Source: an uncultured Prevotellaceae bacterium (GTDB taxonomy: Bacteria > Bacteroidota > Bacteroidia > Bacteroidales > Bacteroidaceae). Taken from it: DNA of 64,000 bases. This document shows, piece by piece, positions 25,968 to 34,660 of the stretch. Numbering within the stretch: the stretch's first letter is position 1; the number at the start of each line of letters is the position of its first letter. Under the pieces are notes generated by a model. That model searched no databases, was not told the DNA's origin, and saw only the letters and a list, made by a program, of their open reading frames with translations. Where the stretch lies: contig CAMVAT010000004.1 in NCBI GenBank assembly GCA_947165505.1, positions 62,001 through 126,000 on the forward strand. The letters are read 5' to 3'. The position numbers and the translations under genes were made by a program.

Positions 25968-26759
25968 ATGCTCATCATGCCCAACGACCAATTAAAAAAA
26001 GTAGTGCAATGGCTCATCCTGCAGGGCAGGGTGGAGTCGCAGCGCGACCTCGCCGCGCAACTCGGTTATCAGGAGTCTTCGTTTTCGCAGATCGTCAACG
26101 GACATGTGCCGCTCTCGAATAAATTCTTGGGGCGGCTCTGTATGCTTGAGCCCCGTATCAACCGGCAATGGGTGTTGCAGGGCGAGGGTGACATGTTGAA
26201 TGACGACCATGTGCAAATCGAAGCCCTTCCCGTGGATGATGAGAAGGCGGTGTTTTATTCTGAAAACGCCAAGGGGGCTAAGTTTTATAAAAAGGGCGAC
26301 AGACTCTTTATGACCGTCAGGCACGTGCCCTACGCTTGTTTCGGACAGTTTGCCAACGAGTCTGACAGGCTCGACCCCAACGACGAGGAGTGGACAGAGG
26401 AGACGTACGAGGTGGACCGCGTGGCCCGCGGACATTATCTTTCCTTCGAGGTCAAGGGCGACTCCATGGACACAGGCGACAGAAATAGTTTTGAGGCGGG
26501 CGACAGGGTGCTGGTGCGCGAACTGGAACGGCCTTATTGGCGCGACACCATCCGTTTTCGCGAGCGGCCCTTCTGGGTGGTCGTCTTCGACTCGTCTGTG
26601 CTCATCAAGCAACTGATAGCCCAAGACCAGAAGAATGGCACGCTGACGTTCCACTCGCTCAACCCCTCGCCCGAATACGCCGACTTCACACTCTGCGAAA
26701 ACGACATACGCGCCCTTTACTATGTCATCAAAAAGAAACCAAAAGAGGTGACGTTTTAG
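25968..26759 (+). CDS. CI-like repressor with S24 peptidase domain
   Basis: 263-aa protein with an N-terminal helix-turn-helix (SQRDLAAQLGYQESSFSQIVNGHVPLSNKFLGRLC) and a C-terminal LexA/S24-type domain. The candidate nucleophile is Ser in EVKGDSMDTGDRNSF, and the candidate Lys of the dyad is in SSVLIKQLIAQDQ. This is the layout of phage repressors that inactivate themselves during the SOS response. It faces the four-gene cassette at 21915-25607 and probably controls it. The start at 25968 or the ATG nine bases later are both possible. Ends at a region with several hairpins including a terminator at about 26935-26970. Confidence 0.82.
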   Translation: MLIMPNDQLKKVVQWLILQGRVESQRDLAAQLGYQESSFSQIVNGHVPLSNKFLGRLCMLEPRINRQWVLQGEGDMLNDDHVQIEALPVDDEKAVFYSENAKGAKFYKKGDRLFMTVRHVPYACFGQFANESDRLDPNDEEWTEETYEVDRVARGHYLSFEVKGDSMDTGDRNSFEAGDRVLVRELERPYWRDTIRFRERPFWVVVFDSSVLIKQLIAQDQKNGTLTFHSLNPSPEYADFTLCENDIRALYYVIKKKPKEVTF

Positions 26760-26819
26760 GAGAAGCCCCCGCCCCCTCCCTTGTAGGGAGGGGAGTGGTT
26801 ACCTCTCACCTCTTACCTC

Positions 26820-26990
26820 TAATTTTTTCCCCACCCAACCCTCCCATGGGAGGGCTTCCAACCCATCCCTAAATCCCTTCCCAATCCTTGGGAAGGGACT
26901 TAACCGCTCCTGCCCGTCGCTCTTACACTAAGGTACCCTCGGACCATCAAAGGTCCGGGGTGTTTTTTGTGTTCGCTCCGCTCACCGTGC
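26820..26990 (+). repeat. Three-hairpin intergenic element, copy 1
   Basis: About 170 bp, roughly 96% identical to the reverse complement of 60645-60813. It contains ccctcccatgggaggg, a ccttccc/gggaagg hairpin, and a terminator-like hairpin CTCGGACC-ATCAAA-GGTCCGGG followed by TTTTTT (about 26938-26970). On this strand it can terminate the repressor transcript. Confidence 0.85.
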
Positions 26991-27000
26991 ACATTCTTGT

Positions 27001-27051
27001 TGAGTGTTTAGTGTTGAGTGTTTAGTGTTGAGTGTTTAGTGTTTAGTGTTC
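27001..27051 (+). repeat. Tandem 14-mer array
   Basis: Three copies of TGAGTGTTTAGTGT followed by partial units, next to the three-hairpin element. The second copy of the mosaic at 60.6 kb has the 26-bp palindrome at this position instead. Confidence 0.8.
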
Positions 27052-27193
27052 TGGGCATATCTCCTGCCCCTTGCTCCCTGCCCCCTGCCCCAAAACTATT
27101 CTCTCACCTCTTACCTCTCACCTCTTTTTTGACTTTTTCGAATAAGAATCAAAAATTTTAATCCTTAAATTTTTTAATTCTCAAATTTTACCG

Positions 27194-27201
27194 TACCTTT
27201 G
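27194..27201 (+). promoter_or_regulatory. -7 element of the rpsP promoter
   Basis: TACCTTTG with a weak, T-rich -33 region. The predicted transcript has a leader of about 58 nt before the ATG at 27264. Confidence 0.65.
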
Positions 27202-27263
27202 CACCCGCTGTCACGAGATGGCAGCATTATTCAAACCTATTTTATCAATATTTTTTACAAAAA

Positions 27264-27797
27264 ATGGCAACAAAAATCAGACTGCAGCGTGGCGGACGTA
27301 AAGGATACGCCGTGTATCGTATTGTTATCGCCGACGCTCGCGCACCACGTGATGGTAGATTCACTGAGAAGTTAGGTACCTATAACCCTAACACCAACCC
27401 TGCTACGGTAGATTTGAATTTCGAGCGTGCTCTCTACTGGGTGGAGACTGGCGCACAGCCCACAGACACCGTGCGCAACATCCTCAAGAGCGAAGGCGTT
27501 TACATGATGAAACACCTCAAAGGTGGCGTCAAGAAAGGTGCTTTCGACGATGAGACCGCTCAGAAGCGCTTCGACGCTTGGAAGGCTGACAAACAGAAGG
27601 GCCTGGACAAGATTCGTGAGCAAGAGGCAAAAGCCAAGAAAGACGCTGCTGCCAAAGAGCTGGCCGCAGAGAAGAAGGTCAACGAGGCTATCGCACAGAA
27701 AGTGGCTGAGAAAAAGGCTGCTGAGGCTGCCGCTAAGGCTGAGGCCGAGGCTGCCGCTGAGGCTCCCGCCGCTGAAGAGGCTCCTGCTGAAGCTTAA
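27264..27797 (+). CDS. rpsP: 30S ribosomal protein S16
   Basis: 177-aa S16. The first about 85 residues are the conserved protein ([35 protein letters not shown]). The remaining about 90 residues form the long Lys/Glu/Ala-rich helical tail usual for Bacteroidetes, ending [14 protein letters not shown]. It assembles early in the 30S subunit. It stands alone here, unlike the rpsP-rimM-trmD operons of other phyla. Confidence 0.97.
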   Translation: MATKIRLQRGGRKGYAVYRIVIADARAPRDGRFTEKLGTYNPNTNPATVDLNFERALYWVETGAQPTDTVRNILKSEGVYMMKHLKGGVKKGAFDDETAQKRFDAWKADKQKGLDKIREQEAKAKKDAAAKELAAEKKVNEAIAQKVAEKKAAEAAAKAEAEAAAEAPAAEEAPAEA

Positions 27798-27880
27798 TGA
27801 TCGGAATGAGGGAAAGGGTGGTTTGCTGATGCTGACTGCTCTGTCTCGGTTTCACAGCACGGAAGCTGCAAAAAGAAATC

Positions 27881-27916
27881 AATCCTCCGCTGTCATGCAG
27901 TGGGGGATTTTTTTGT
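27881..27916 (+). terminator. Intrinsic terminator of rpsP, bidirectional
   Basis: AATCCTCCGCTG and CAGTGGGGGATT form a 12-bp stem with G-U pairs and a TCATG loop, followed by seven T. It separates rpsP from the convergent glycosyltransferase gene. Confidence 0.8.
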
Positions 27917-27926
27917 GGGTTGTAGC

Positions 27927-29015
27927 CTACGTCACCGCCTCCAGCCACTGGTGTGCCACCTTCTGGTAGTCGTGGTGGCGACAGATGTAGGCGATGCTCT
28001 CGCGTTTCATGCGCTCCACCTCGGCGGGGTGTGTCACTAAATGCTCCAGCGCCTGCACCACGCTCTCTTCTGTGGGTGCTACATTGGCGATGGGGCGCAA
28101 ATGCTGTTCGCCCAGCAGTTGGTAGTGCTCCTCCTCGCCGCCGCCCACGCATACGATGCCTTTCGACATGGCCAGCAGCGAGTTCATCGACGGGGTGTAG
28201 CTGTACAACTGGTCGAGGATCACGTCGCTGCCGTCCATCATCGACTGATATTGGGCAAAGGGCACCGACTCGGCCTTCATCAGCGTCATCTCGCCGGGGT
28301 GGGCGGCCAGCACCCGCTCGGCGGCGCTCAGCATGATGTCAGTGCCCTTATAGGTGCTGCGCTCGCGGTTGATGCCGATGAACACACGCAGCGGGTGGTG
28401 TACCGTGGAGGCCGCCTCTATGGCCGTGACGGGTTTGATGGGGAAGGGCACATAGGTGGTCTTCGCCGGGAAATGGGGGCGGTAGCACACCCAGTATTCA
28501 TAGAGGCCGGCGATGATCGTGTCGCAGTCGCCGGCGATATAGCGGTTGAGATGTTCCTTGTCGGTGCCGGTCCAGTCGGCGCGCTCGCGCATCGCGTCGG
28601 CATCGGTACGCAGCACGTCGCCGATATTGAAGTCGCTATAGCGTAGCGGACGGCGGTTCACGCACTCGCTCACCCAGTAATAGTCCATGCCGAAAGCGCC
28701 AAGCACCATACGCCGGTTGTGGCGGCGCAGGTATTTGTAAACGGGCAGGATGCGGTGGGCCTTGATTTCCAGAAACATCGGGTTGATGAGCTGCACGATG
28801 TCGTAGCCACGCAACCGCGGCAGCAGACTGTATAGGCGGGCCATATAGCAGATGCCGCCCCACTTGCCGGGACGGCGCACCATGTCGATGTCGCGCGGGT
28901 AGTCTTTCCAGAAGTCGCCGTTCGACAGCACCGTCACCTCATGGCCCAGGCTTTTCAATCCTTCGGCCAGGGTGGCATGCACATTGCTATATTCGCCTAA
29001 TAATAGGATTCTCAT
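27927..29015 (-). CDS. GT4-like glycosyltransferase
   Basis: 362-aa GT-B fold protein: N-terminal Rossmann start MRILLLGEYSNVHATLAEGLKSLGHEVTVLSNG, and a C-terminal donor-binding half with FIGINRERSTYKGTDIMLSAAERV and GGGEEEHYQLLGEQHLRPI. Probably transfers an activated sugar in surface-glycan assembly. It follows the GT2 gene at 29048-30022 after a 32-bp gap, so the three minus-strand genes likely form one operon (30912 towards 27927). Confidence 0.82.
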   Translation of the reverse strand: MRILLLGEYSNVHATLAEGLKSLGHEVTVLSNGDFWKDYPRDIDMVRRPGKWGGICYMARLYSLLPRLRGYDIVQLINPMFLEIKAHRILPVYKYLRRHNRRMVLGAFGMDYYWVSECVNRRPLRYSDFNIGDVLRTDADAMRERADWTGTDKEHLNRYIAGDCDTIIAGLYEYWVCYRPHFPAKTTYVPFPIKPVTAIEAASTVHHPLRVFIGINRERSTYKGTDIMLSAAERVLAAHPGEMTLMKAESVPFAQYQSMMDGSDVILDQLYSYTPSMNSLLAMSKGIVCVGGGEEEHYQLLGEQHLRPIANVAPTEESVVQALEHLVTHPAEVERMKRESIAYICRHHDYQKVAHQWLEAVT

Positions 29016-29047
29016 CTCTCAAGTCATTTGCGTCAAGCTGTTTACTC

Positions 29048-30022
29048 TTACCCTCGCAAACATTTCGTGAGCAGTCTGCGTCCTGTCCGTGTGTTCGTCA
29101 TTCTGCGAAACCATTGGTATTTTATGTTGTAGTCTCGGTCGGGCAGGGGGAAGAGCTCTTTTTCGTGCAATTCTCTTACGCGCTCTTCCAGAATGTCTGG
29201 GTCGCCTGTTTGTTTCATGATGATATACAGATAGACCATCGTCAGTTGGGCTATCCGCCTTTGCAGTCCTTCGCGTGCGGCAGGTGGCAGGCTCCCGGCT
29301 TTCTCTTGCAGGGCGAAGATCACCGTGCGCGTGTCGTCAAGTCGTTTTTTCACCCATGCCGCATCGCTCTTGCGCATCGTGGAGTCGTCACGCACACGGT
29401 AGTAGTATGCTTGTGCGTCTGTGGCAAACACCCGTGTGGCACGGAGAAACAGCAGCGGCGTGAACTCTTCGTCCTCGATGACGATTCCTTCGTGGAAACG
29501 GAGGCCGGCCAGGATAGACCTGCGGAAGAGATAGCCGCCCGGTCCCACGCGCAGGTTATAGCGCCGCAGATACTCGCTGCCCTCTATCGGACCGTGGCAG
29601 GTCTGGCTTATGTGGCGCACTGGCTGGTGTGAGTAGCGAAACAGCAGGATGTCGGGCCTTTCGCGCCGCATGATGTCGAGGCAGTGCTCATACACATGGC
29701 TGTTGAGCATGTCGTCGCCGTCGATGAATTGGATATAGGTGCCGTGGCAGCATTCGATGCCCATGTTGCGTGCGGTGCTCTGTCCGCCGTTTGCCTTGCG
29801 CACGTAGGTCATGCGGTCGGCGTATGCCTGCAGTCCGTTCAGGGCAGGCTCGTCGGAACCGTCATCCACGAGCACGATCTCACGCTCGTCGTCGCTGAGC
29901 GGCAGCAGCAGCACGCTGTTCAGACAGTCGCGCAGCAGGTCCGCCGGCAGGTTGTAGGTGGTGATGACGAAGCTGATCAGGGGCGTCGTCTGAGCAGGTG
30001 ATAGCATCTCATCAGTTGGCAT
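29048..30022 (-). CDS. GT2-family glycosyltransferase
   Basis: 324-aa GT-A fold enzyme: PLISFVITTYNLPADLLRDCLNSV at the N-terminus, the nucleotide-binding VLVDDGSDEP and the metal-binding DGDD in YIQFIDGDDMLNSHVYEH (about residue 110). Its start overlaps the preceding gene by 46 bp; a nearby ATG at 30007 would lessen this. No membrane segment. Acceptor and donor unknown. Confidence 0.87.
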   Translation of the reverse strand: MPTDEMLSPAQTTPLISFVITTYNLPADLLRDCLNSVLLLPLSDDEREIVLVDDGSDEPALNGLQAYADRMTYVRKANGGQSTARNMGIECCHGTYIQFIDGDDMLNSHVYEHCLDIMRRERPDILLFRYSHQPVRHISQTCHGPIEGSEYLRRYNLRVGPGGYLFRRSILAGLRFHEGIVIEDEEFTPLLFLRATRVFATDAQAYYYRVRDDSTMRKSDAAWVKKRLDDTRTVIFALQEKAGSLPPAAREGLQRRIAQLTMVYLYIIMKQTGDPDILEERVRELHEKELFPLPDRDYNIKYQWFRRMTNTRTGRRLLTKCLRG

Positions 30023-30912
30023 AAATGTTTCAGTCCTAAGGTTTTCAGTAAATGCATCTTACGCCGTTGCCGGCGGCTGACGGGCAGATGTCGGATGTCA
30101 CGGTGTGTCAGCGACGACAACTCGGGCAGTACCGGCGCCTGTCTCGTCAGGCGATATACATCTATCTGTATATTGAGCACATGGGCATAGTAGGCCGATG
30201 CGCGTTCCGTCAGATCCAGACGGTGCAGCTGTTGCACGTGTGTCTCGAGCAACTGCGATAGTTCTTCGCCTGTGGCGTTGCGTGTGATGCCCCAGGGGTT
30301 GTTCACATAGCAGTAGGCGCCCTCCTCGGTTGTGCCTATCAGGCGCGTATGCTCCAGCAGCCGGGGCAGCGTCTGCACATCCTCAAACACGCGGCCCACA
30401 GGAAACCGCACGCCATCAAACAGCTGGCGACGGTATATCTTGTTCCAGGCGTAGGCGTGCAGATAGGCCTCGCCCTCGATCCAATACTCGCGCATGTCGT
30501 GGTATTCGTGTACGCCGAAAGTCAGCAGTCGCTGGTCGTCTTCGCCCCAGTGCCACCACACGGGATATTCCAGAATGTCGTAGTCGGGGTGGGCGCCCAG
30601 GCGGGTCATCAGCACCGCCAGCGTGTAGTCGGCCATCAGGTCGTCGCTGTCTATGAAGGTGATATATTCGCCGCGGGCGGCATCGATACCGGCGTTGCGT
30701 GCGGCCGACAGTCCGCGGTTGGGCTGGTGTATCACGTTCACGAACGGGCGGCCCGCGGCGTAGCGGTCGCACAGCGCGCCAGAGTTATCGGTCGAGCCGT
30801 CGTCCACCAATATCAGTTCGTAGTCATCGTAATTCTGCCCTAAAACGCTTTCCACGCAGCGTTCCAGGCTATTCCCCATGTTATATACAGGTATCACGAT
30901 ACTCAGTTTCAT
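29977..30912 (-). CDS. GT2-family glycosyltransferase
   Basis: 311-aa enzyme with KLSIVIPVYNMGNSLERCVESVLGQ, LVDDGSTDNS and the metal site ITFIDSDDLM. The start at 30912 is fixed by the family's opening motif; the longer open frame to 31050 crosses the promoter. The -7 element TACCTTTG is at 30918-30925 on this strand, only six bases before the ATG, so the transcript is probably leaderless. First gene of the 27927-30912 operon. Confidence 0.88.
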   Translation of the reverse strand: MKLSIVIPVYNMGNSLERCVESVLGQNYDDYELILVDDGSTDNSGALCDRYAAGRPFVNVIHQPNRGLSAARNAGIDAARGEYITFIDSDDLMADYTLAVLMTRLGAHPDYDILEYPVWWHWGEDDQRLLTFGVHEYHDMREYWIEGEAYLHAYAWNKIYRRQLFDGVRFPVGRVFEDVQTLPRLLEHTRLIGTTEEGAYCYVNNPWGITRNATGEELSQLLETHVQQLHRLDLTERASAYYAHVLNIQIDVYRLTRQAPVLPELSSLTHRDIRHLPVSRRQRRKMHLLKTLGLKHLCQLMRCYHLLRRRP

Positions 30913-31370
30913 GCCTGCAAAGGTACGAATAAGCGAGTAAAAAGCAAAAAGTTTTTTGCTTTTTCGAGCGTGAGTACCTTCGGGCGCCAGCCCAAAGGTA
31001 CGATTAAGTGAGCGAAAACCCAAATTTATTTGAGGTTTTATCTTTCCCACTCCGTGGCCGATGACCGTTGGTTCCGAATGTGAGTACCTTCGGGTATCAG
31101 TCTAATGGTAATGAATGAGGGCTGGGCAATGTTTCTATCTATTCTCCCTATACGGTTATATGGCATCTTTATCAGTTTCCCTGTATAAAAGTGGTTATAT
31201 TTGCTTTGTGAACGACTATTTTTCAATCTTTTTCTGCTTAAAGTTAACCAAATTCCCAAAAGATTTGTATCTTTGCAGTGCCCTTTTGAGCCGCATAACA
31301 TACTGGCTTTACAATTTATTTTTCTAGAAGCCCCACCTCTTTTGGGCTTTCTAATTAATACTATTGGACT
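30913..31370. other. Intergenic region upstream of the restriction-modification genes
   Basis: Divergent control region. A hairpin is formed by GTACCTTCGGGC and GCCCAAAGGTAC (about 30970-30998), and a decayed second copy of GTGAGTACCTTCGGG starts near 31080. A -7 element TATCTTTG at 31268-31275 serves the methyltransferase gene. An imperfect hairpin AGAAGCCC/GGGCTTTCT lies in its leader (about 31326-31352). Confidence 0.6.
30918..30925 (-). promoter_or_regulatory. -7 element placing the start site at the ATG
   Basis: TACCTTTG followed by CAGGC and the start codon. The spacing implies transcription starting at or within a few bases of the ATG. Confidence 0.65.
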
Positions 31371-32831
31371 ATGGATATTCTTAATATCGCATACGAAGCG
31401 ACATCGGAATTTGTGAATTCGATTTCAAAGAAAGAGAGAAAAAAATACGGACAGTTTTTCACTTCTAGAAAAACTGCAGAATTCATGGCTGCCATGTTTT
31501 GCATTGATTATAGAAAACCCATTTTGAGGCTGTTGGACGCAGGGGCAGGAACTGGGCTCCTAACTGTTGCACTGGTCGAAAGGCTAAGGACAGAAGGCTA
31601 TAAAGGAAACATCGAAGTAATCTGCTATGAAAACGATAAGAATGTGCTATCCGTTTTGAAAAATAATCTGGACGTTTTAAAGAAATCGCTAAATGCGCAA
31701 TATGAAATCAGGGAAGAGAATTATATTACTTCGCAAAATTTCATTAGCAGAGACCTATACAAAAAGGATGTCGAGCAGTATGATATGATCATCGGCAACC
31801 CACCTTACATGAAAATTGCAAAGGATGCGCCGGAGGCAAAAGCTATGCCTGAAATATGCTATGGCGCTCCCAATCTTTATTTTCTCTTTTGGGCTATGGG
31901 CATTAACAACCTGAAGAAAGGTGAAGAAATGGTATATATCATACCTAGATCGTGGACCTCCGGTGCCTATTTTGAGCGTTTCCGTAAGTATTTGTTTCGT
32001 CATTGTGTAATTACTCGCATTCATCTTTTTGGGTGTAGGGACAAAGTGTTCGAAGGTGAGCCCGTACTGCAGGAAACGGTAATTATTAAAGTGAAGAAGA
32101 CATGCGAGAAGCCAAAAGTTGTAAAGATGTCTTCATCTGAAACCTCAGATTTTGCAGACATTAAGTTTTATGATGTTGATTATGATACGATAGTAGCACC
32201 TAACCAGTTCGTTTTTCTCGTCACCTGCGCTGAGGAAGCGGAGGTTCTTTCACGTATCAATAGGCTACATGATACATTGAAATCCGATGAGCTAAATATG
32301 CGCACAGGTATTATAGTAGATTTCCGTACACGTGATGTACTGCGCGATATAGATGTTGATGGCTCATATCCATTGTTTTTTTCACATCATATCAAGGATG
32401 GTCGAGTTTTATGGCCCGTAGGGCGCGAATCGGAATATATAGTAACTGACAGACAAAGCTATTTGCAGGAAAACACTGACTACCTTTTTGTCAAGCGATT
32501 TACGTCAAAGGAAGAAAAGCGCCGGCTGCAATGTGGCATTTACTTGAAGGCCGAACACACTAAATACAAGTATATCAGTACGCAGAATAAAATTAATTAT
32601 ATTAAGTGCGATGCGCCCGAATTAGCTTATGGCCTCTTCGTATTATTTAATTCTACGTTGTATGATGCCTATTACAGAATTCTCAACGGATCCACTCAGG
32701 TGAATTCGACAGAAATAAATCTTATGCCTGTGCCATCGAAAGAAGCCATCAGACAAATGGGAAAAGAGTTAATTGGTCAGGAGCTTACTGAATATAATTG
32801 TGATAAAATATTAGACAGATGGATAAGATAG
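31371..32831 (+). CDS. Adenine-N6 DNA methyltransferase, PstI/BsuBI or Eco57I type
   Basis: 486-aa gamma-class methyltransferase: FxGxG-like LLDAGAGTGLLTVALVERL (AdoMet binding) and catalytic NPPY in YDMIIGNPPYMKIAKDAP. The N-terminal KKERKKYGQFFTSRKTAEFMAAMF is usual for Eco57I-like enzymes that retain YGQFFT. It overlaps the endonuclease gene by 13 bp. GC content is visibly lower than in the flanking glycosyltransferase genes, with AAA/ATA-rich codons, pointing to horizontal acquisition. It should protect the sites cut by its neighbour, CTGCAG if the family assignment holds. Confidence 0.9.
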   Translation: MDILNIAYEATSEFVNSISKKERKKYGQFFTSRKTAEFMAAMFCIDYRKPILRLLDAGAGTGLLTVALVERLRTEGYKGNIEVICYENDKNVLSVLKNNLDVLKKSLNAQYEIREENYITSQNFISRDLYKKDVEQYDMIIGNPPYMKIAKDAPEAKAMPEICYGAPNLYFLFWAMGINNLKKGEEMVYIIPRSWTSGAYFERFRKYLFRHCVITRIHLFGCRDKVFEGEPVLQETVIIKVKKTCEKPKVVKMSSSETSDFADIKFYDVDYDTIVAPNQFVFLVTCAEEAEVLSRINRLHDTLKSDELNMRTGIIVDFRTRDVLRDIDVDGSYPLFFSHHIKDGRVLWPVGRESEYIVTDRQSYLQENTDYLFVKRFTSKEEKRRLQCGIYLKAEHTKYKYISTQNKINYIKCDAPELAYGLFVLFNSTLYDAYYRILNGSTQVNSTEINLMPVPSKEAIRQMGKELIGQELTEYNCDKILDRWIR

Positions 32832-33730
32832 AACAAATTAAGAAACTTCTTGAGAAACTAGGACTACCACAAGCGCAACAGACGGACATCTGTGCTCTGA
32901 CCATCCTTGGTTTAGCTAAAGTGAGGAGGTCGATGTCATGGAAAAAAACTACAAATGAATGGCTTCGTATTCACGATATAATACAATTCGTAAATATGAA
33001 TTATGGTGTCAGTTATGCAGAGAATTCGAGAGAAACATTTCGCAAGCAGGCGTTACACCATTTTCGAACTGCTGCAATTGTAGAAGATAACATGAAAGCG
33101 ACCAACAGTCCTAATTATCGGTGGCGTCTGACAAGTGAATTTGTTGAAATTTTATGTAACCTCAATGTAAGTGAAGAACCTTTGAATTCGTTCAGAAATA
33201 ATCATAAGAGCTTAATCGAAATCTATAAGTCCAAGAAGGAGATGGTGAAGATTCCTGTGGCAATTAACGGTGAGAGCTTCACTTTCAGTACGGGTAAGCA
33301 CAATCTGCTTCAAAAAGCTATTATCGAAGAGTTTGCACCTCGTTTTGCTCCTTATTCAGAATGTTTGTACGTTGGAGATACTACTCAAAAAGACTTGGTG
33401 AAGCGGGAGAAGCGTTTAAACGAACTGGGCTTTAATATAAACGTGCATGACAAAATGCCTGATGTTATTCTATATAGGACGGATAAAAACTGGTTGTATT
33501 TCATAGAGGCTGTTACGTCGGTTGGTCCAATGGATCCTAAGCGAATACAAGAGATAGTATCGATGACAAACGAAGTTTCTGCTGGTAAAATATTTGTTAC
33601 AGCATTTTTTGATTTCAAAACTTACAAAAGGTTTTCTGACAAAATTGCATGGGATACGGAAGTGTGGGTGGCGGAAATGCCCGATCATTTAATTCACATG
33701 AATGGCGACCGATTTCTGGGGCCTCGATAA
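32819..33730 (+). CDS. PstI/BsuBI-family type II restriction endonuclease
   Basis: 303-aa endonuclease with an N-terminal helical domain (about 1-130) and a C-terminal catalytic part: LYVGDTTQKDLVKREKRL, MPDVILYR and LYFIEAVTSVGPMDPKR give the D...ExV-type active site, and the end IAWDTEVWVAEMPDHLIHMNG is typical of the PstI/BsuBI family. The pair is inserted between two divergent glycosyltransferase genes; the next gene starts only 10 bp behind the stop. Low GC like its partner. Specificity CTGCAG is the family expectation, not demonstrated. Confidence 0.9.
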   Translation: MDKIEQIKKLLEKLGLPQAQQTDICALTILGLAKVRRSMSWKKTTNEWLRIHDIIQFVNMNYGVSYAENSRETFRKQALHHFRTAAIVEDNMKATNSPNYRWRLTSEFVEILCNLNVSEEPLNSFRNNHKSLIEIYKSKKEMVKIPVAINGESFTFSTGKHNLLQKAIIEEFAPRFAPYSECLYVGDTTQKDLVKREKRLNELGFNINVHDKMPDVILYRTDKNWLYFIEAVTSVGPMDPKRIQEIVSMTNEVSAGKIFVTAFFDFKTYKRFSDKIAWDTEVWVAEMPDHLIHMNGDRFLGPR

Positions 33731-33740
33731 AGACTCTTAT

Positions 33741-34634
33741 ATGCGTATCTCTATCATCATACCCGTCTATCAGGCACACGACACCATCGGCGAATGTATC
33801 GGGAGTGTTGTGAGGCAGACACTGGCCGACTGGCAACTCATCCTCGTGGATGACGGCAGCACCGACGGCTCTGCCTGCATCTGCGACCGCTTGGCTGCTA
33901 CCGATCCGCGCATCACCGTCGTGCACCAGCCCAATCTGGGGCGCTCGGCGGCACGTGCCGAGGGGGTGCGGCATGCCCGGGGCGAGTGGGTGTGCTTTGT
34001 CGATGCCGACGACACCCTGCCGCCTGACAGCCTGAGCCGGCTTTGCAGGGCCGCAACCGATGATGTTGACATTGTGCTGGGCAACGGCTATACGCTGCCC
34101 GGTGAACCGCGGCAGCGAATCGCAATGGACGAGTTCCGCCATCTTGCCGTGCGTGGCGAGGGCACCATCGGCGTGCCCTGGGGGGCGTTCTACAGGCGTA
34201 GCGTCTTGACCGACGCGCTCTTCGACCTGCCCCGTGACATCTACAACGGCGAGGATTATATCTTCTGGCTCCGGCTGGTGTTCGCCACCCAAAAGCCCGT
34301 CAATGTGGTTTCTGAAAAAGTGTATCTGAAAGGAGAGGAGCACACCAGCAATACATTTGTGTGGACGGCATCCTATGCCCAGCGTTTAGACCATTACCGG
34401 CTGCAGGCCATTCCGGCGTCGCAGCGCGATGCGTTTTTGCCCGACATCCTCAGCGACCGCATCGCCAATCTCTTCGACGTGGCTGTCTGTTCACCGCGCA
34501 GCGAGTGGGCGCACAGCGCGTTCATGCAGGCCCTGCGCCACGACATGGCGCGCGCGGGGCGCTCCTTCACCCTCCGTCAGCGCCTCTTCCTCGCCATCCC
34601 CTCACTTCGCCTGAGGAAAAAGGTATCGGCTTAA
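33741..34634 (+). CDS. GT2-family glycosyltransferase
   Basis: 297-aa enzyme: RISIIIPVYQAHDTIGECIGS, LVDDGSTDGS, metal site VCFVDADDTLPPD. The start at 33741 is chosen because the family motif begins there; an in-frame ATG at 33702 lies within the endonuclease gene. GC-rich, in sharp contrast to the restriction genes directly before it. It is convergent with the next minus-strand gene. Confidence 0.87.
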   Translation: MRISIIIPVYQAHDTIGECIGSVVRQTLADWQLILVDDGSTDGSACICDRLAATDPRITVVHQPNLGRSAARAEGVRHARGEWVCFVDADDTLPPDSLSRLCRAATDDVDIVLGNGYTLPGEPRQRIAMDEFRHLAVRGEGTIGVPWGAFYRRSVLTDALFDLPRDIYNGEDYIFWLRLVFATQKPVNVVSEKVYLKGEEHTSNTFVWTASYAQRLDHYRLQAIPASQRDAFLPDILSDRIANLFDVAVCSPRSEWAHSAFMQALRHDMARAGRSFTLRQRLFLAIPSLRLRKKVSA

Positions 34635-34635
34635 C

Positions 34636-34660
34636 TACTTAGCTACTTAACAACTTAGCT
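34636..34660 (-). repeat. TTAACTAC-type tandem repeat behind a stop codon
   Basis: Short run of TAACTACTTAGCTACTTAAC units directly downstream of the stop of the minus-strand glycosyltransferase gene. The same family appears at 50145-50178 and 52582-52675. Confidence 0.65.

Larger units (their letters stand above)
26760..27263. other. Intergenic mosaic of hairpins and tandem repeats
   Basis: Contains the three-hairpin element (26820-26990), an array of TGAGTGTTTAGTGT units (27001-27051), a CCCCTGCCCCTTG-rich stretch with heptamer CACCTCTT repeats (27060-27125), and the rpsP promoter. No gene. Confidence 0.75.

Noticed and set aside
21915..26759. Complete prophage
   Set aside because: No integrase, terminase, portal, capsid or lysis genes, and no attachment-site repeats at the borders.
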